DNA of 64,000 nucleotides. It comes from Azorinus chamasolen. Its lineage: Eukaryota > Mollusca > Bivalvia > Cardiida > Solecurtidae. The notes under the pieces were generated by a model. That model was not told where the DNA came from. It saw only the letters and a program-made list of their open reading frames with translations, and made no database searches. The stretch spans positions 67,577,472 through 67,641,471 of the forward strand of contig OY755237.1 in the NCBI GenBank assembly GCA_963576725.1, given 5' to 3'. The translations under genes were made by a program, and so were the position numbers. Below are positions 19,573-29,291 of the stretch, in pieces (position 1 is the first letter of the stretch; each line of letters opens with the position of its first letter).

Positions 19573-19780
19573 TACAGTAAAACCTCTCTATAATGGGCAC
19601 TAAACTACACCAATTATTTTGTGTTAAAGGCAGGTGGCTGCTTAAAGCAAGGTGAAAGTAAAACAGAACGCTCCTATAGGAGCGTTCTGTTTTACTTTCA
19701 CCTTACTTTAAGCAGCCACCTGTCCTAAATGCCAACTAATTAACACAAGTTAGTGGCCGTTATAGAGTGGTTTTACTGTA
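19573..19780. mobile_element. Family D TA-MITE, intact 208-bp form
   Basis: It lies between the two SINE copies. TA CAGTAAAACCTCTCTATAAT and TTATAGAGTGGTTTTACTG TA are the ends. The inner palindrome (GGTGGCTGCTTAAAGCAAGG and its inverse) is almost perfect. Confidence 0.93.
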
Positions 19781-19847
19781 ATAAGAAACTCGTAGAGTGT
19801 TCTTTGATTAAGAATTCGGGACAAATTCTTACAGTGTAGAGGGAGTG

Positions 19848-19994
19848 TGTGTAGCCGGGTAGAGATTGCGGTGAAACAGTTGATAGGATTAGGCTGTGTG
19901 TCTTGATAACTCAGTCGGTAGATTGTTGGCATGGTAAGCCAAATGCCATGGGTTCGAGTCCCGGTCGAGTCACAACCTTTTCACGATGTTACAT
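19848..19994 (+). mobile_element. tRNA-Thr-like SINE, copy 2
   Basis: The tRNA-like part at 19897-19974 folds better than copy 1: acceptor TGTGTCT with AGTCACA (one mismatch), anticodon stem TTGGC/GCCAA with loop ATGGTAA (GGT, Thr) and an intact B box GGTTCGAGTCC. The A-box region is AACTCAGTCGG. The flanks match copy 1. A free-standing tRNA gene is less likely because of the shared flanks. Confidence 0.72.
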
Positions 19995-20020
19995 GTCTCT
20001 TATAAAGAATATTCATGATC

Positions 20021-20226
20021 CAGTAAAACCTCTCTAAACCGGAATTCTAGTAATGAAGAATTGATATACTTTTTAGGCAGGTGGTTGCTTAATGCAGGAT
20101 GAAAGCCATGCAGAAAGTTCCAAGAGAAATTTTCTGCAAATTTTTAACCTTGCATTAAGCTGCCAGCTGTCTCCAAGACGGGTATTTATACTAAATTTGA
20201 CGTCCGGTTTAGAGGGGGTTTACTGC
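20021..20226. mobile_element. Family K TA-MITE
   Basis: CAGTAAAACCTCTCTAAACC at the left and GGTTTAGAGGGGGTTTACTG at the right. The hairpin is worn (GAAAGTTCCAAGAGAAATTT at the tip). The flanking dinucleotides are not both TA. Confidence 0.78.
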
Positions 20227-20414
20227 ATAAGGGACTGAATACCCAGAATTAGACTTCATTTAATGGTCACTTAAAACTGGCATTACTGTATTATTTTAAA
20301 ACTTTACTCCATGATTATTTTTATTAAGAAGTAATGAACATACACATATTAATAAACTGTACTTTTATATATTATGATCAAAGGATTTTTGTCTATGGCA
20401 TTACTGTAGATTTC

Positions 20415-20525
20415 GTAAACAAATAGAACAGACTCTGACCCAGATCCTACAGGAGCCGTCTGATCTGGGTCTACTCTGCTTTCAAACTAGCAGAAAGACG
20501 TTATTATGAAATAATGGGCTAATCA
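20415..20525. mobile_element. Family B fragment
   Basis: GTAAACAAATAGAACAGAC, CCCAGATCCTACAGGAGCC, GTCTGATCTGGGTCTACTC and GACGTTATTATGAAATAATG make a core with a deleted left arm and a worn right terminus. Confidence 0.6.
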
Positions 20526-20831
20526 CTGAGAGGAGTAATCCATCTATTTTTAGATTGATAGTCAATTGGTCACTATCGATCAATTGATTAAAATAATTTC
20601 GAGGTCAAGATCACAATAAGCGGGTTACGCTAGAGGTCAGTTTGTTTATCCTTTTGAATGCTGCATTTTCAAGTGGAATAGTCCACTATTGTTTACCATC
20701 AACGGTACAGACCATTCAAACTGAGAGGGTACGATTTTGAGAGCCGATTTTGAATGGTCAGCTGTGCTGAACACCATCGGAGAGCTCCTCTAGAATCCCC
20801 TTGTTCTGGATCTACACTGCAAACGTCAGTA
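20526..20831. other. Mostly unassigned; one small family B remnant
   Basis: GAGAGCTCCTCTAGAATCCC and TTCTGGATCTACACTGCAAAC near 20780-20825 look like the tip and right arm of a family B core. Nothing else was identified. Confidence 0.4.
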
Positions 20832-21018
20832 AAGTAAAACCTATCTAATGCGACCACTTAATGAACAAACATGGCTGTCTTCATAAGCAGGTGGTTGCTT
20901 AAATGCAGGACGAAAGTTATGCAGAAAGCTCCTATAGGAGCTTTCTGCATAACTTTCGTCCTGCATTAAGCTACCACCTACCTTTGCTACTGTGAATTAT
21001 GCCCCGTTTTGTTGGTCT
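20832..21018. mobile_element. Family E TA-MITE, right end lost
   Basis: AGTAAAACCTATCTAATGC starts it. The inner palindrome at 20887-20980 has the GACGAAAGTTATGC arm variant on both sides. The right flank stops at CCCCGTTTTGTTGGTC, before the terminal repeat. Confidence 0.82.
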
Positions 21019-21079
21019 GTATATTCGTTTCCAGCATTCAAATGATTAGTCCTGTTGACATAAGTAGAGTCGCCATTTG

Positions 21080-21141
21080 CAAACAGCTTTTATCCAGCCG
21101 AGACGCCGAGTAACTCGGCATCTCAGCATACACGCTGTTTG
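21080..21141. mobile_element. Family A core
   Basis: CAAACAGCTTTTATCCAGC, GAGACGCCGAGTAACTCGG and the right arm ending CGCTGTTTG form the palindrome with several mismatches. GCCATTTG before and ACAAACACATCTGACAAC after are weak flank matches. Confidence 0.65.
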
Positions 21142-21716
21142 ACAAACACATCTGACAACAGTTTTAGAAGAGAGATACACTTTGACGTGTAAAAGCAGAC
21201 ATCAACTTTTACTGACCAAATTAATTTAAAAGTCAGTTTGCTTAGGATTAAAAGGTCGATGAAATGTCTACAAATATTTTACAATGTTATGAATGGGTGT
21301 GTATAATTTATGACCTTGAACGTAATAATCTGATCGTCTTGTAGAGAAAGGTTTGACCATTTAGGCTTATATTCAGTGGTATTGAACCAGATCAGTTGGG
21401 GTGTTCAGGAGATTAGGACCTTGGCATGCTCAGGGTTTTCACAAGGGTAATGTACTTCACGTGTACTAAACACTTTGGAGGTTCATAAATGGTAGCTTTT
21501 TCATGAATAAATTAATGAATGATTCTGAAAATGAAGACTCAGCAGGAATTCGGGTTAAGGACTCTTGTAAGTATTGAGCACCAATCCTACTAAGCATACA
21601 GAACAAATTGTCACCTGCTCTAGTTGTCATCTGTCCAACATGTTGTCTGCTCGTCTATGCTTTATAATCTAAAACAGAAATTACGATTGTTTTCTATACA
21701 ATACAATCTCAGTATA
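21142..21716. other. No recognisable feature
   Basis: No repeat homologous to the listed families, RNA gene or coding frame was seen. Confidence 0.45.
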
Positions 21717-21769
21717 AAACAGTTTGAATCCTGATGAGACGCCGTCTCAACTGAATCCAAACTGTTTGC
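21717..21769. mobile_element. Family A core, shortened
   Basis: AAACAGTTTGAATCCTGATG, AGACGCCGTCTC, AACTGAATCCAAAC and TGTTTGCAAA: the tip is reduced to GACGCCGTCTC. Confidence 0.65.
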
Positions 21770-21821
21770 AAATTCTATCAGAAATTTAGACACGGCAGAC
21801 TAAAGAAACCTACCGACAACT

Positions 21822-22036
21822 CCTTCACATGCTAAGCGCGGGCTGATCGGCCATCGCAAACCGGATGGATCCGAAGGAGACGGCGAGTAAATCGGTGTCT
21901 CACCAGGATCGAACCAGTTCGATACTCGGTCCATAGTTTCTTAAAACTTAAAACACGAATCATATGCAATTAAAAAATGTATCAGGCCAGTCTTTTAGCA
22001 GGTTTATTTTTTTCAGCAAGAGAAGGCTTAATAGCC
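21822..22036. mobile_element. Degenerate family A MITE
   Basis: GGATCCGAAGGAGACGGCGAG, TAAATCGGTGTCTCACC and CGATACTCGGTCCATAGTTT are readable. The right end TCAGCAAGAGAAGGCTTAA is a worn terminus. Confidence 0.55.
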
Positions 22037-22263
22037 CAAGTAATTCACTCAACGCATTCGGAGGGGTTGGGTCTTCATATATATTCAGTGGACTATGCAT
22101 TTGTTTACAAAACGCCTTTCAGACAGAACTCTTAAGGATTCTATACCCAAGAGTAAATAAGTATAGGATATGCTAATTTAGGTAAGTATGTAAGCAAGCA
22201 CTTGAATGCTAATCAGAACGGTGCTACGCATATATAAACTAGACAGGTTAATGCAAATATAAC

Positions 22264-22480
22264 TGTAAACACAGCCAAGCTTCTCCAAACTGTAAATTTG
22301 AATTAGCACCAATGCTGTCTATATGTTTATATAACAGATGTCAGCTTAATGCAGGATGAAAGCCATGCAGAAAGCTCTCAAGGGAACTTTCTGTATGACG
22401 TTCGCCCTGCTTTAAGCAACTACTTGTCTTAAAATATCTAAAGTATTACTAAACGTTCGGTTTTTAGGTGTGTTACTGTA
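22264..22480. mobile_element. Degenerate family K TA-MITE
   Basis: The inner module GTCAGCTTAATGCAGGATG, AAAGCCATGCAGAAAGCTC and the right end CGGTTTTTAGGTGTGTTACTG TA identify it. The left end (TGTAAACACAGCC) is poorly kept. Confidence 0.65.
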
Positions 22481-22595
22481 TTCTGAGTGCCACACCCCCG
22501 CAGATATGGGTAAATGTACTTTTATGAGTTGTCCATATTCCTAATGAAGGGTACATTATACATTAACATTTATGCTTGTCGTCATGTTTGTTTTC

Positions 22596-22835
22596 TTAAC
22601 ACTTTCCCTAATATAAACAACTTTTAACGCCATTGCAAACATAGTAGACCCAGTTCAGATGGTTCCCGTAGGAGCATGGTTTACTCTGTTTGCTTTTGAC
22701 ATGACATAGATCTGATTCTACAGTCTTTGTCAACGCAAAAAGTTATCCTGCAAAATGTAGCTTATCAAAATTCAGCTGATAAATATTCATGATGTCATTA
22801 TTTCTTACACGAATACTGAACAGGGAAAGGGTTAA
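22596..22835. mobile_element. Family B TTAA-MITE (end set a)
   Basis: TTAACACTTTCCCTAATAT and CAGGGAAAGGG TTAA are the ends. The core is shortened (GATGGTTCCCGTAGGAGC, then TTTACTCTGTTTGC). The right part has TATTCATGATGTCATTATTT, the diagnostic tail of end set a. Confidence 0.85.
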
Positions 22836-22908
22836 GTTAATGGATGTTTCGGAAAGCAACACTCGTACATACTACAAAACAAGTTGGTGTCCACACGGGG
22901 TTTCTGCG

Positions 22909-23177
22909 TACAGTGCTCTCTCCCTACAACGGCCCTCTCAATAACAATTACCTCCTTACAACAACGCATGTCACTGTTTCCGAAACAACAAGGCTCCAGA
23001 AACAACTTTTTTCCATCGTATTTTCTTTATGCCTCCATCAAACCCTATGTTGTGACCACTCTTTAGAATCGTCACAAAGTGACAAAGAGTGGTCACAACA
23101 TAGGGTTTGATAGAGGCATAACGGTTTTAGTTCTCGAAATACACCTGATCTGGGGATCTGCTAACAAGCTAATTATT
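22909..23177. mobile_element. Family H TA-MITE, right end missing
   Basis: TA CAGTGCTCTCTCCCTACAAC begins it. The palindrome at 23028-23120 has lost 9 bp near the loop on the right arm (GTGACAAAGAGTGG). It stops at ACAAGCTAATTATTG, about 90 bp short of the terminus seen in the 15087 copy. Confidence 0.85.
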
Positions 23178-23254
23178 GAGGAAAACGTTGGATAAACAAC
23201 GATGACTAAAACACTCAATAACATTTTGGTTTAAAAACTAAAACCCCAGAAAAG

Positions 23255-23378
23255 TATTTCTGATGGCATGAAGGGAAGATTTTACCACGACAGAAACTGT
23301 ACAATCTACATAATTCAATAAGGAAGGGGCCGTTTGTACTTGGTCTGCCTTGTTTGCCAATATTTTAAAAAAGTGTTT
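23255..23378. mobile_element. Family B fragment
   Basis: CGACAGAAACTGTACAATC and TTGGTCTGCCTTGTTTGCC, then AAAGTGTTTTTATA resemble end-set-c sequence around a deleted core. Confidence 0.4.
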
Positions 23379-23473
23379 TTATATTGTTAATGGAGGACGA
23401 CAGCTATGCAGAAAACTCCCAATCAAGCGTTCTAAATTATTTCGATTCTGAAGAAGCAATTGTAATTGTAATC

Positions 23474-23948
23474 CTTACTTATTAATGATTATGTAAGAAA
23501 AAAGGACACAGTGAATACTAATTAGCTTCATTATTATTATTATTATTATTATCCATTTTATCCCTTTCCCTTATATTGACGACTTTTGACGACTGTGTAA
23601 AAATCACTTTGTGAAACCATTGTGATAAATAGAGCATTTGCTCCATAGGAGCAAATGCTCTATTTATCACAATGGTTTCAAAACTACACAATTATAAAAT
23701 TTGCATTTTCTCTAGTTAAAGCTCCTTTTCGGTTGATATATTCAAAGAGGTTGGGTCTAAAAATAGCCTATGAGGTAATGGGTTATAATGGCACGTGGAA
23801 ACAAAACATTATGGCCATGGAAGACACTATTGAATCATATCTCTATTATAACATAAGCAAACAGTGCAAACCCTGACCAGACCGTCTGATCTGGGTTTAC
23901 TCTGTTTGCAAAAGCGTAGAGAGGCGTATTTATTGAGTAAAGAGTTAA
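23474..23948. mobile_element. Family B MITE (end set c) containing a family C element
   Basis: Left part: ATGATTATGTAAGAAA, ACTAATTAGCTTCA, then an (ATT)n run at about 23530-23551. After the family C insertion it resumes with TAATGGCACGTGGAAAC, CATGGAAGACACTATTGAAT and a core lacking its tip (CCCTGACCAGACCGTCTG). It ends GAGTAAAGAGTTAA. Confidence 0.75.
23558..23786. mobile_element. Family C MITE flanked by TTAT on both sides
   Basis: The left end is TTAT CCCTTTCCCTTATATTG and the right end GTAATGGG TTAT. The core at 23612-23680 is a near-perfect palindrome with CTCCATAGGAG at the tip. The host family B sequence normally reads TTTTATAATG here (compare 29350-29362), which supports insertion into TTAT rather than TTAA. 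Confidence 0.82.
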
Positions 23949-23951
23949 ACC

Positions 23952-24049
23952 CGTTGGGGTTTTCTGCATTAGTTTTGCCCTACATTAAGCAACCGCCTAC
24001 ACTTTAATACTCCTATATGCAATAAACGAATAGGACAGGGTCTACTGTA
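23952..24049. mobile_element. Right half of a family I-like TA-MITE
   Basis: GTTTTGCCCTACATTAAGC, AACCGCCTAC, ATGCAATAAACGAATAGGAC and GGGTCTACTGTA match the right half of family I. The left half is missing. Confidence 0.6.
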
Positions 24050-24135
24050 GTTTGATATGTAAATGCTCACATTAAATCCCTCTAAACCGGGCGTCCACAT
24101 TAGTAACACAGCCGGTCTATGAGCCAGATAGCAGC

Positions 24136-24240
24136 TTAACACATTCCCTCCTAGTGAGGCATGTTGAGGCCTCTGTAAAAATCACATGTTGAAACCATTG
24201 TTATAAATAGAGCATGAGCAAATATTGGGTCTAAAATAGT
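24136..24240. mobile_element. Truncated family C MITE nested in family K
   Basis: TTAACACATTCCCTCCTAG, GAGGCCTCTGTAAAAATCAC and TTGAAACCATTGTTATAAA, then GGGTCTAAAATAG: the middle, including the right arm, is deleted. Confidence 0.65.
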
Positions 24241-24277
24241 TTTGCCCTACATTAGACAGTCACCTCCTTAACCCATT

Positions 24278-24496
24278 ACCTCATAGGCTATTTTTAGATC
24301 CAATCACTTTGAATAAATCTACCAAAAAGGAGCATTAACTAGAGAAAAGGAAATTTTTAGAAATTTGTAGTTTGAAACCATTGTGATAAATAGAGCATTT
24401 GCTTCTATAGGAGCAAATGCTCTATTTATCTCAATGGTTTCACAAAGTGTCTTTTACAGAGTCGTCAAAAGTCGTCAATATGAGGGAAAGGGTTAA
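24278..24496. mobile_element. Family C TTAA-MITE nested in family K
   Basis: TTAACCCATTACCTCATAGG and GAGGGAAAGGGTTAA are intact ends. The core at 24373-24442 has two isolated arm differences (GCTTCTATAGGAGC, TTATCTCAATGG). Confidence 0.88.
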
Positions 24497-24549
24497 AATG
24501 GATCTATTTTTTCAGTACTTATTTTCCGGTTTAGACGAGTTTTACTGTA

Positions 24550-24962
24550 TAAATCAACAAATGATACGGAATATGTAAACATTTCTACTGATACCGGAAA
24601 AATTTCCGAAGGGATATCGAAAATAAAATTTCTTTGGTTAATATATGGAATAAATAAACAACCCTGCTTTGACGCAGATCTACAAACCGCAAGCATATTT
24701 GGCAGGAAGGATATACGTCTATACCTAAATCAGACATGTATGCAATCGTTTCGCTTTGAAGTAACGATATTATCGAATCAAAAACATTTAGTTAGTTATT
24801 TCCAGACAGCAAACCGGATTCTTAATTCTTTCCTTGTTGACAAGGTTTATTAGTCCGTCGCTCCGTGAGAACATGTACTTTTATTGGCTCTCACATCAGA
24901 CCAAAACCAGCCGTCATGTATGTGGTCTTCTCTCGGTCGAATAATAAAACACCGGACCCATG
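24550..24962. other. Unassigned sequence
   Basis: No feature identified. Confidence 0.4.
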
Positions 24963-25181
24963 TTAACCCTTTCACCGCCAATGTCGCAAAAATGAACCAT
25001 GACAAATAGTGCAGTCCCAGATCAGACGCCGCCTTTTCAAGACGTTTGTCTCAACTCTATTTCCATATATGTGCTTTATTCTTTTGAACTTTGCATTTAT
25101 TTATCTCATTACCTTATTTTACCGAATGATTTAAGAAAAGTGGATTGCAGACAATTAGAAGTTTGCCACCGAAAGGGTTAA
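24963..25181. mobile_element. Family A TTAA-MITE, CCCTTTCGCTGCCAA subtype, core lost
   Basis: TTAACCCTTTCACCGCCAATG and GTTTGCCACCGAAAGGGTTAA are the ends. Of the core only GTCCCAGATCAGACGCCGCC remains. The interior is replaced or degenerate. Confidence 0.75.
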
Positions 25182-25251
25182 CAAATAATCCGGTGGGTCG
25201 GGTCAGGACAAGGATAAAACAACATTCTTGATTGTCTTGCAAAGGGATAGT

Positions 25252-25534
25252 TTAACCCTTTAACTTATATGTATTCGTATATACAGTAAAACCTCTCTAT
25301 AACGACCACTAAATTGTGTTAATTAGTTGGTATCTAGGGCAGGTGGTTGCTTAAAGCAAGGTGAAAGTAAAACAGAACGCTCCTATAGGAGCGGTCTGTT
25401 TTACTTTCACCTTGCTTTAAGCAGCCACCTGCCTTTAACACAAGATACTTGATGTAATTTAGTGGTCGTTATAGAGAGGCTTTACTGTAAATGCTTTTCA
25501 CGCCTTTGCAAACAGAGTAGATCGAGATCAGACG
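25252..25534. mobile_element. Family B fragment hosting a family D MITE
   Basis: TTAACCCTTTAACTTATATG and, after the family D element, AATGCTTTTCACGCCTTTGC, AAACAGAGTAGATCGAGATC form one family B left half. The rest of the core is missing. Confidence 0.65.
25282..25489. mobile_element. Family D TA-MITE, intact 208-bp form, nested in family B
   Basis: TA CAGTAAAACCTCTCTATAAC and TTATAGAGAGGCTTTACTG TA. The palindrome tip is CGCTCCTATAGGAGCGGTC, with one changed base on the right arm. Confidence 0.93.
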
Positions 25535-25629
25535 ACTACTACTTATAGACAGTATATATATAGATGGTTATATTGGTTTCATTTCCCCTGACGTAAAAAC
25601 GTCATTCGTTGTGTAATACTATAAACCCC

Positions 25630-25905
25630 CAATAGGATCCATCTAAAACTGATGTACACATTAGTAACAATGTCGGTCTTACAAACTCCTCGCAGTGATC
25701 TCCCTTGTCACTACGTGCGGTAACGATTAGGAGAGATAACTGCGTTGGAGTTTGACAGGCGGCGGGCTGATGCAGGGTGAAAACATGCAGAGAGCTCGCT
25801 CCCAAAGGTGCTTTCTACACGACTTTCACCCTGCATTCAGCAGCCACCTGCTAAAAGGTATCTAAATTCTTCTCATAGAAATCAGGTTTAGAGGGGGTTT
25901 ATCGT
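25630..25905. mobile_element. Degenerate family K MITE with an internal inverted repeat
   Basis: TCCATCTAAAACTGATG, ATTAGTAACAATGTCGGTC, GCCACCTGCTAAAAGG and GGTTTAGAGGGGG, TTTA fit family K. An extra imperfect inverted repeat (AAACTCCTCGCAGTGATC and GATAACTGCGTTGGAGTTT) lies at about 25682-25760. Confidence 0.65.
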
Positions 25906-26491
25906 ACATACACAAGGTGTTGACCGTAAATTGCTGTACAACGTAGATCATATATATATATATCATAACTATATATAGCATCTCCTTCAGAATGTCCGTC
26001 AATTTTAAATACAAACTTTAAATGTTCTAAATTTAGAATTCACAGATTCAAAGCGTGATGGATGCTGAACGGTAGTCAACCATCAGGTTTGTTTAAAATC
26101 TTTGTAATGGTGTTAGTGTTGTAAATTACACAGTGTCTTGCTCTGCAAGTAACATTTGTATTGCCTAAGCCCTTGTGACAGAACACCTGTGATGGATCTC
26201 AACTGGTGACCTCTGACCTTTAATGACACTGGACACTTATGTAAGAGGACAGAGGACAGATGGACATCGGATGCTGGGGGTAAACAGATTTTCTTAATAT
26301 TGACCTCTATTCTGCTGACCATGCCAGGAAGTCTTAAAATGCATAAAACATCTTGATATACTATAATAACGCTGTTAATGACCATGTTGATTTCATTCTA
26401 GCAGTGTTTGAAATAAAGGTTTTGTTTTGTTTTGAAAAAAAAGCCGGTTCCCGCTCTTGAAGCAGACGACAAATATCACTTGATAAAAACT
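25906..26491. other. No recognisable feature; short (TA)n
   Basis: A (TA)n run lies near 25950-25963, and GTTTTGTTTTG then poly-A near 26420-26440. A 90-codon minus-strand frame (26113-26385) has no recognisable domain. Confidence 0.45.
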
Positions 26492-26883
26492 ATAAATGCG
26501 ACCTTGCTTGCATTTACAAATAACTTGGATCCAGTTGAGACGCCGAGTAACTCGACATCTCTTCAGGAACAGAGTTATTTGACACTCTTAACCCTTCGCT
26601 TGCTATTCACGTCAATATACCTACTTGTAAATAGTACAGATCCAGATGAGACAGCTCCTGCAACCAGTGCACTCCACAGCAGTGATTGCACAGCGAAATA
26701 CTTGTACACAGTGAAGATATATGTAATTATACAACAGGGCATGGGTAAAGAAGGAGAAATGTATTTTAAAATTCAGCAAGCGAAGGGTTAAAAGCTTGAA
26801 CGAAGCGAATATATAAACCAGCAGAAAAACCAACCAACATATCAGGGTGTTATCAGACGTTCTATTCAGCATGCGAAGGGTTA
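26492..26883. mobile_element. Family A MITE containing a family G element
   Basis: The core at about 26517-26581 reads ACAAATAACTTGGATCC, GAGACGCCGAGTAACTCG. GACACTC before the G element joins AAAGCTTGAACGAAGCG after it, as in undisturbed family A copies. The right end near CAGCATGCGAAGGGTTA is uncertain. Confidence 0.7.
26588..26791. mobile_element. Family G TTAA-MITE with deleted core, nested in family A
   Basis: TTAA CCCTTCGCTTGCT and AGCAAGCGAAGGG TTAA are exact inverted 13-bp ends. Only the left part of the palindrome remains (CCAGATGAGACAGCTCCTGC), joined straight to AACCAGTGCACTCC. Confidence 0.9.
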
Positions 26884-27730
26884 TCTTTCTCCACATGCTT
26901 CAGAAAGGATGTTACTCCTCTCGAGAGTGACAAAGTGCCGAAAGTCGCGTGCCTGCCGTGATGTCCATTATGTCTTGTGGTCAGTCCATTAAGTCCAGTG
27001 GTCGGTCTTTTTAATCGTAAAACGGACAAGAGACAGCTGACCATTTGATGGACACTGCTGTTGTAACTGTTTCTTTTCTTTTGTATTTTGATTGCCAACT
27101 GTTCGAGTGTCCACAACCGAATAAGACTTGACACATACACCTCTAGGTTGCTGCAATATTGTCATCCATTTAGAATGAATTGTCAGACAAAGTCCTCTAT
27201 TCGCAAACTGTATAATTGGTCTAGAAAGCACTGTGACCTGAATTTGAAATATAGTTAGAACTTTATCTATACATCATTACAGTGGTATTCAGATATGGAG
27301 CTGCTTATAGTTTTACAAAGTATATGCCATTATGACAAAATGTTCTCCCAGGTAGGCATACCACAGAAGGGTCAACATGTCTTAAGATGGTCATTATAAT
27401 GTCAGAGTGACTTAAAGGAGTCGGTCCCGTTAAAGACAGATTAGGGGACATAAATTAGAAGGCATCTGACAAGGGCTTATGCAGTCGCACGAACGTCATC
27501 TTTGACACGTGACGATATTACGTCCCACAAAATACCAAAAACCAGAGATCAAAGCGGGCTTCAGTAACCAGAACTGTTAATAATAATGATGATGACTGTG
27601 ATACTGAAAGACAGAAAATACCAACATATGTTGCAGTGAACATAGAAATCTACGAACACCCCGATAAATTAAGAAATTTCTGATTAGATCATCTTTCCGA
27701 AAAGGTTAATATTTTAACACTTTTTTCGGT
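26884..27730. other. No recognisable feature
   Basis: Minus-strand frames of 92 and 80 codons overlap at 26862-27231. They have no recognisable domain and lie in different frames, so no gene is called. No repeat family was matched. Confidence 0.4.
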
Positions 27731-27930
27731 ATACCCTTGTCTTGAGCCGCATTTTTAAACAGCTTTGATCCAGATGAGACGCCGGGTTACTCGGCGTCTC
27801 ATCTGGATCCAAGCTGTTTAACACTCGGTTAATAGGTTTTGTAAAGCTTGATCAAATCGAAAGTCAACAATTAGTTACAGATCCGAATTTTGGCAGCTAT
27901 TTTTTTTTTATTATTTTAAACGTTAAATGT
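27731..27930. mobile_element. Family A MITE
   Basis: The core at about 27756-27820 has GAGACGCCGGGTTACTCGG at the tip and few mismatches. The right flank AATAGGTTTTGTAAAGCTTG is standard. Terminal TTAA is not clear on either side. Confidence 0.75.
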
Positions 27931-28041
27931 TAATGAAACATATCTTCACGCATATGTATCACAACCAATAAATGTATGTTAACAGTTTGTATTCATACTC
28001 TGATCCTTAACCAACCATTCGTCATAATAGGAATCATGTAA

Positions 28042-28249
28042 TATGTAGAACCTCTCTTAAGTGACTTTGAATTGACTGAATGCAGAAATCTTAAAAAGCA
28101 GATGTTTGCTTAATGCAGGTCAAAAGTAATGCAGAAAGCTCCTATGGGAGCTTTCTGCATTACTTTTGACCTGCATTAAGCTACCACCTGCCCAACATAC
28201 CTTTTATTTGACCTCTTTTTGATGGTCGCCTAAGACAGGTTCTACTGTA
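28042..28249. mobile_element. Family I TA-MITE
   Basis: GTAGAACCTCTCTTAAGTG and CGCCTAAGACAGG, TTCTACTG TA are the ends. The inner palindrome has AGGTCAAAAGTAATGCAG and CTGCATTACTTTTGACCT as exactly matched arms, with CTCCTATGGGAG at the tip. Confidence 0.85.
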
Positions 28250-28337
28250 TATATTTCTCAAAATGGTGATTTTTATATTAAAAAATACGAGAAAAATCAA
28301 ATACAGCTGGGACAGTCAATAATAATAATAAGAAGAA

Positions 28338-28490
28338 TGTCTGCTCAAATTTGGATCTTGTTCAAGCTTGACTACTTTCGATTTGATGAAACTTCACAGA
28401 AACTATTCACTACTGATTACTGACAGTTTGGATCCTGATGAATCGTCGAGTTACTCGGCGTCTCATCTGGATCCATGCTGTTTGCAGGTG
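28338..28490. mobile_element. Family A MITE, opposite orientation, left end lost
   Basis: TCTGCTCAAATTTGGATC, CGATTTGATGAAAC and a core ending GGATCCATGCTGTTTGCA. The tip is TCGTCGAGTTACTCGG. Confidence 0.7.
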
Positions 28491-28529
28491 CGTTAAAGAA
28501 CCATCAAAGATAAGTTTCATTTTGGAATA

Positions 28530-28905
28530 TTTAGGTGGTAGATTACTGAAGGTCAGCAGGTCAAAATTAATGAAAAAAGCTTATATCGGAGCTTTATCAA
28601 TAATAATTTTGCCCTGCAATATGTAGCCAGCTGTTTCGTTTAGCTCCTTACTCCATGAGAATTCGTGTGAGAAAAAATGACATCATTAGTTTTAATTAAA
28701 TTACTTTTTATAACGACACATGAACACAGATTTTTTTCTTGACCATGGCAGTAGCTGTAGAATCATATTTATGCAATTTCATAGGCGAACAGCACAGATC
28801 CGTCTGATCTGGGTCTACTCTGTTTGCAAAGGCGTATCTATGGATTAAATTGTTAAAGATTCCTATTTCAAATCAATAACTGATTGCTAAAGACAGGTTT
28901 TATTG
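28530..28905. mobile_element. Degenerate family I-like MITE hosting a family B element
   Basis: GGTGGTAGATTACTGAAGG, AGGTCAAAATTAATG, TTTTGCCCTGCAATATG and GCCAGCTG lie left of the family B copy. ATTGCTAAAGACAGG, TTTTATTGTA lies right of it. Both arms are worn. Confidence 0.55.
28639..28856. mobile_element. Family B MITE (end set c), core shortened
   Basis: The left end TTAGCTCCTTACTCCATG has TTAG for TTAA. ACTTTTTATAACGACACATG, GAACAGCACAGATCC and GTCTGATCTGGGTCTACTC follow. It ends TATGGATTAAATTGTTAA. Confidence 0.72.
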
Positions 28906-29291
28906 TATGTGTATTTGATTGTCACTTTTATTGATATTCAACTCACCTTTTCCATGGATTCTGCACTTGGCTTGACCCCATTTTTGTGTACATGTAACTA
29001 CTCGTTACCGATTGACCAGTTGCATGCATTCATGTACAAAGCACATCTGCATTTTACAATTGTCAAGCATCACCATATTTGACCATCAATTACCGATGAC
29101 CAACAGGTGTCATAGCGTGTGCCCAGCCTGTCTATGCTTAGGGCTTGACCCCTTGGTCAGGTTCAGTCACGGGGTCGAGCCCATTTATTATCCGTCACTT
29201 GATCGCCAGTTGCCCTGTCTTTATCCATTGTAAGGACATTCACATTCGCAAGACAAACGGGTGCACGGGATTCCTAACAGCCAATTAAAGA
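28906..29291. other. Unassigned; imperfect inverted phrase
   Basis: GGCTTGACCCCATTTT near 28971 and GGGCTTGACCCC, GGGGTCGAGCCC near 29141-29191 recall each other, but I cannot assign them to a family. Confidence 0.35.

Larger units (their letters stand above)
24066..24549. mobile_element. Family K TA-MITE with two family C insertions
   Basis: The outer ends are TCCCTCTAAACCGGGC near 24080 and TCCGGTTTAGACGAG, TTTTACTG TA at the right. The interior keeps GATAGCAGC and TTGCCCTACATTAGACAG, CACC. A damaged family C copy (24136-24240) and a complete one (24278-24496) sit inside. Confidence 0.75.

Noticed and set aside
26862..27231. Overlapping minus-strand frames of 92 and 80 codons
   Set aside because: They lie in different frames, have no motif and show no support for exon structure.
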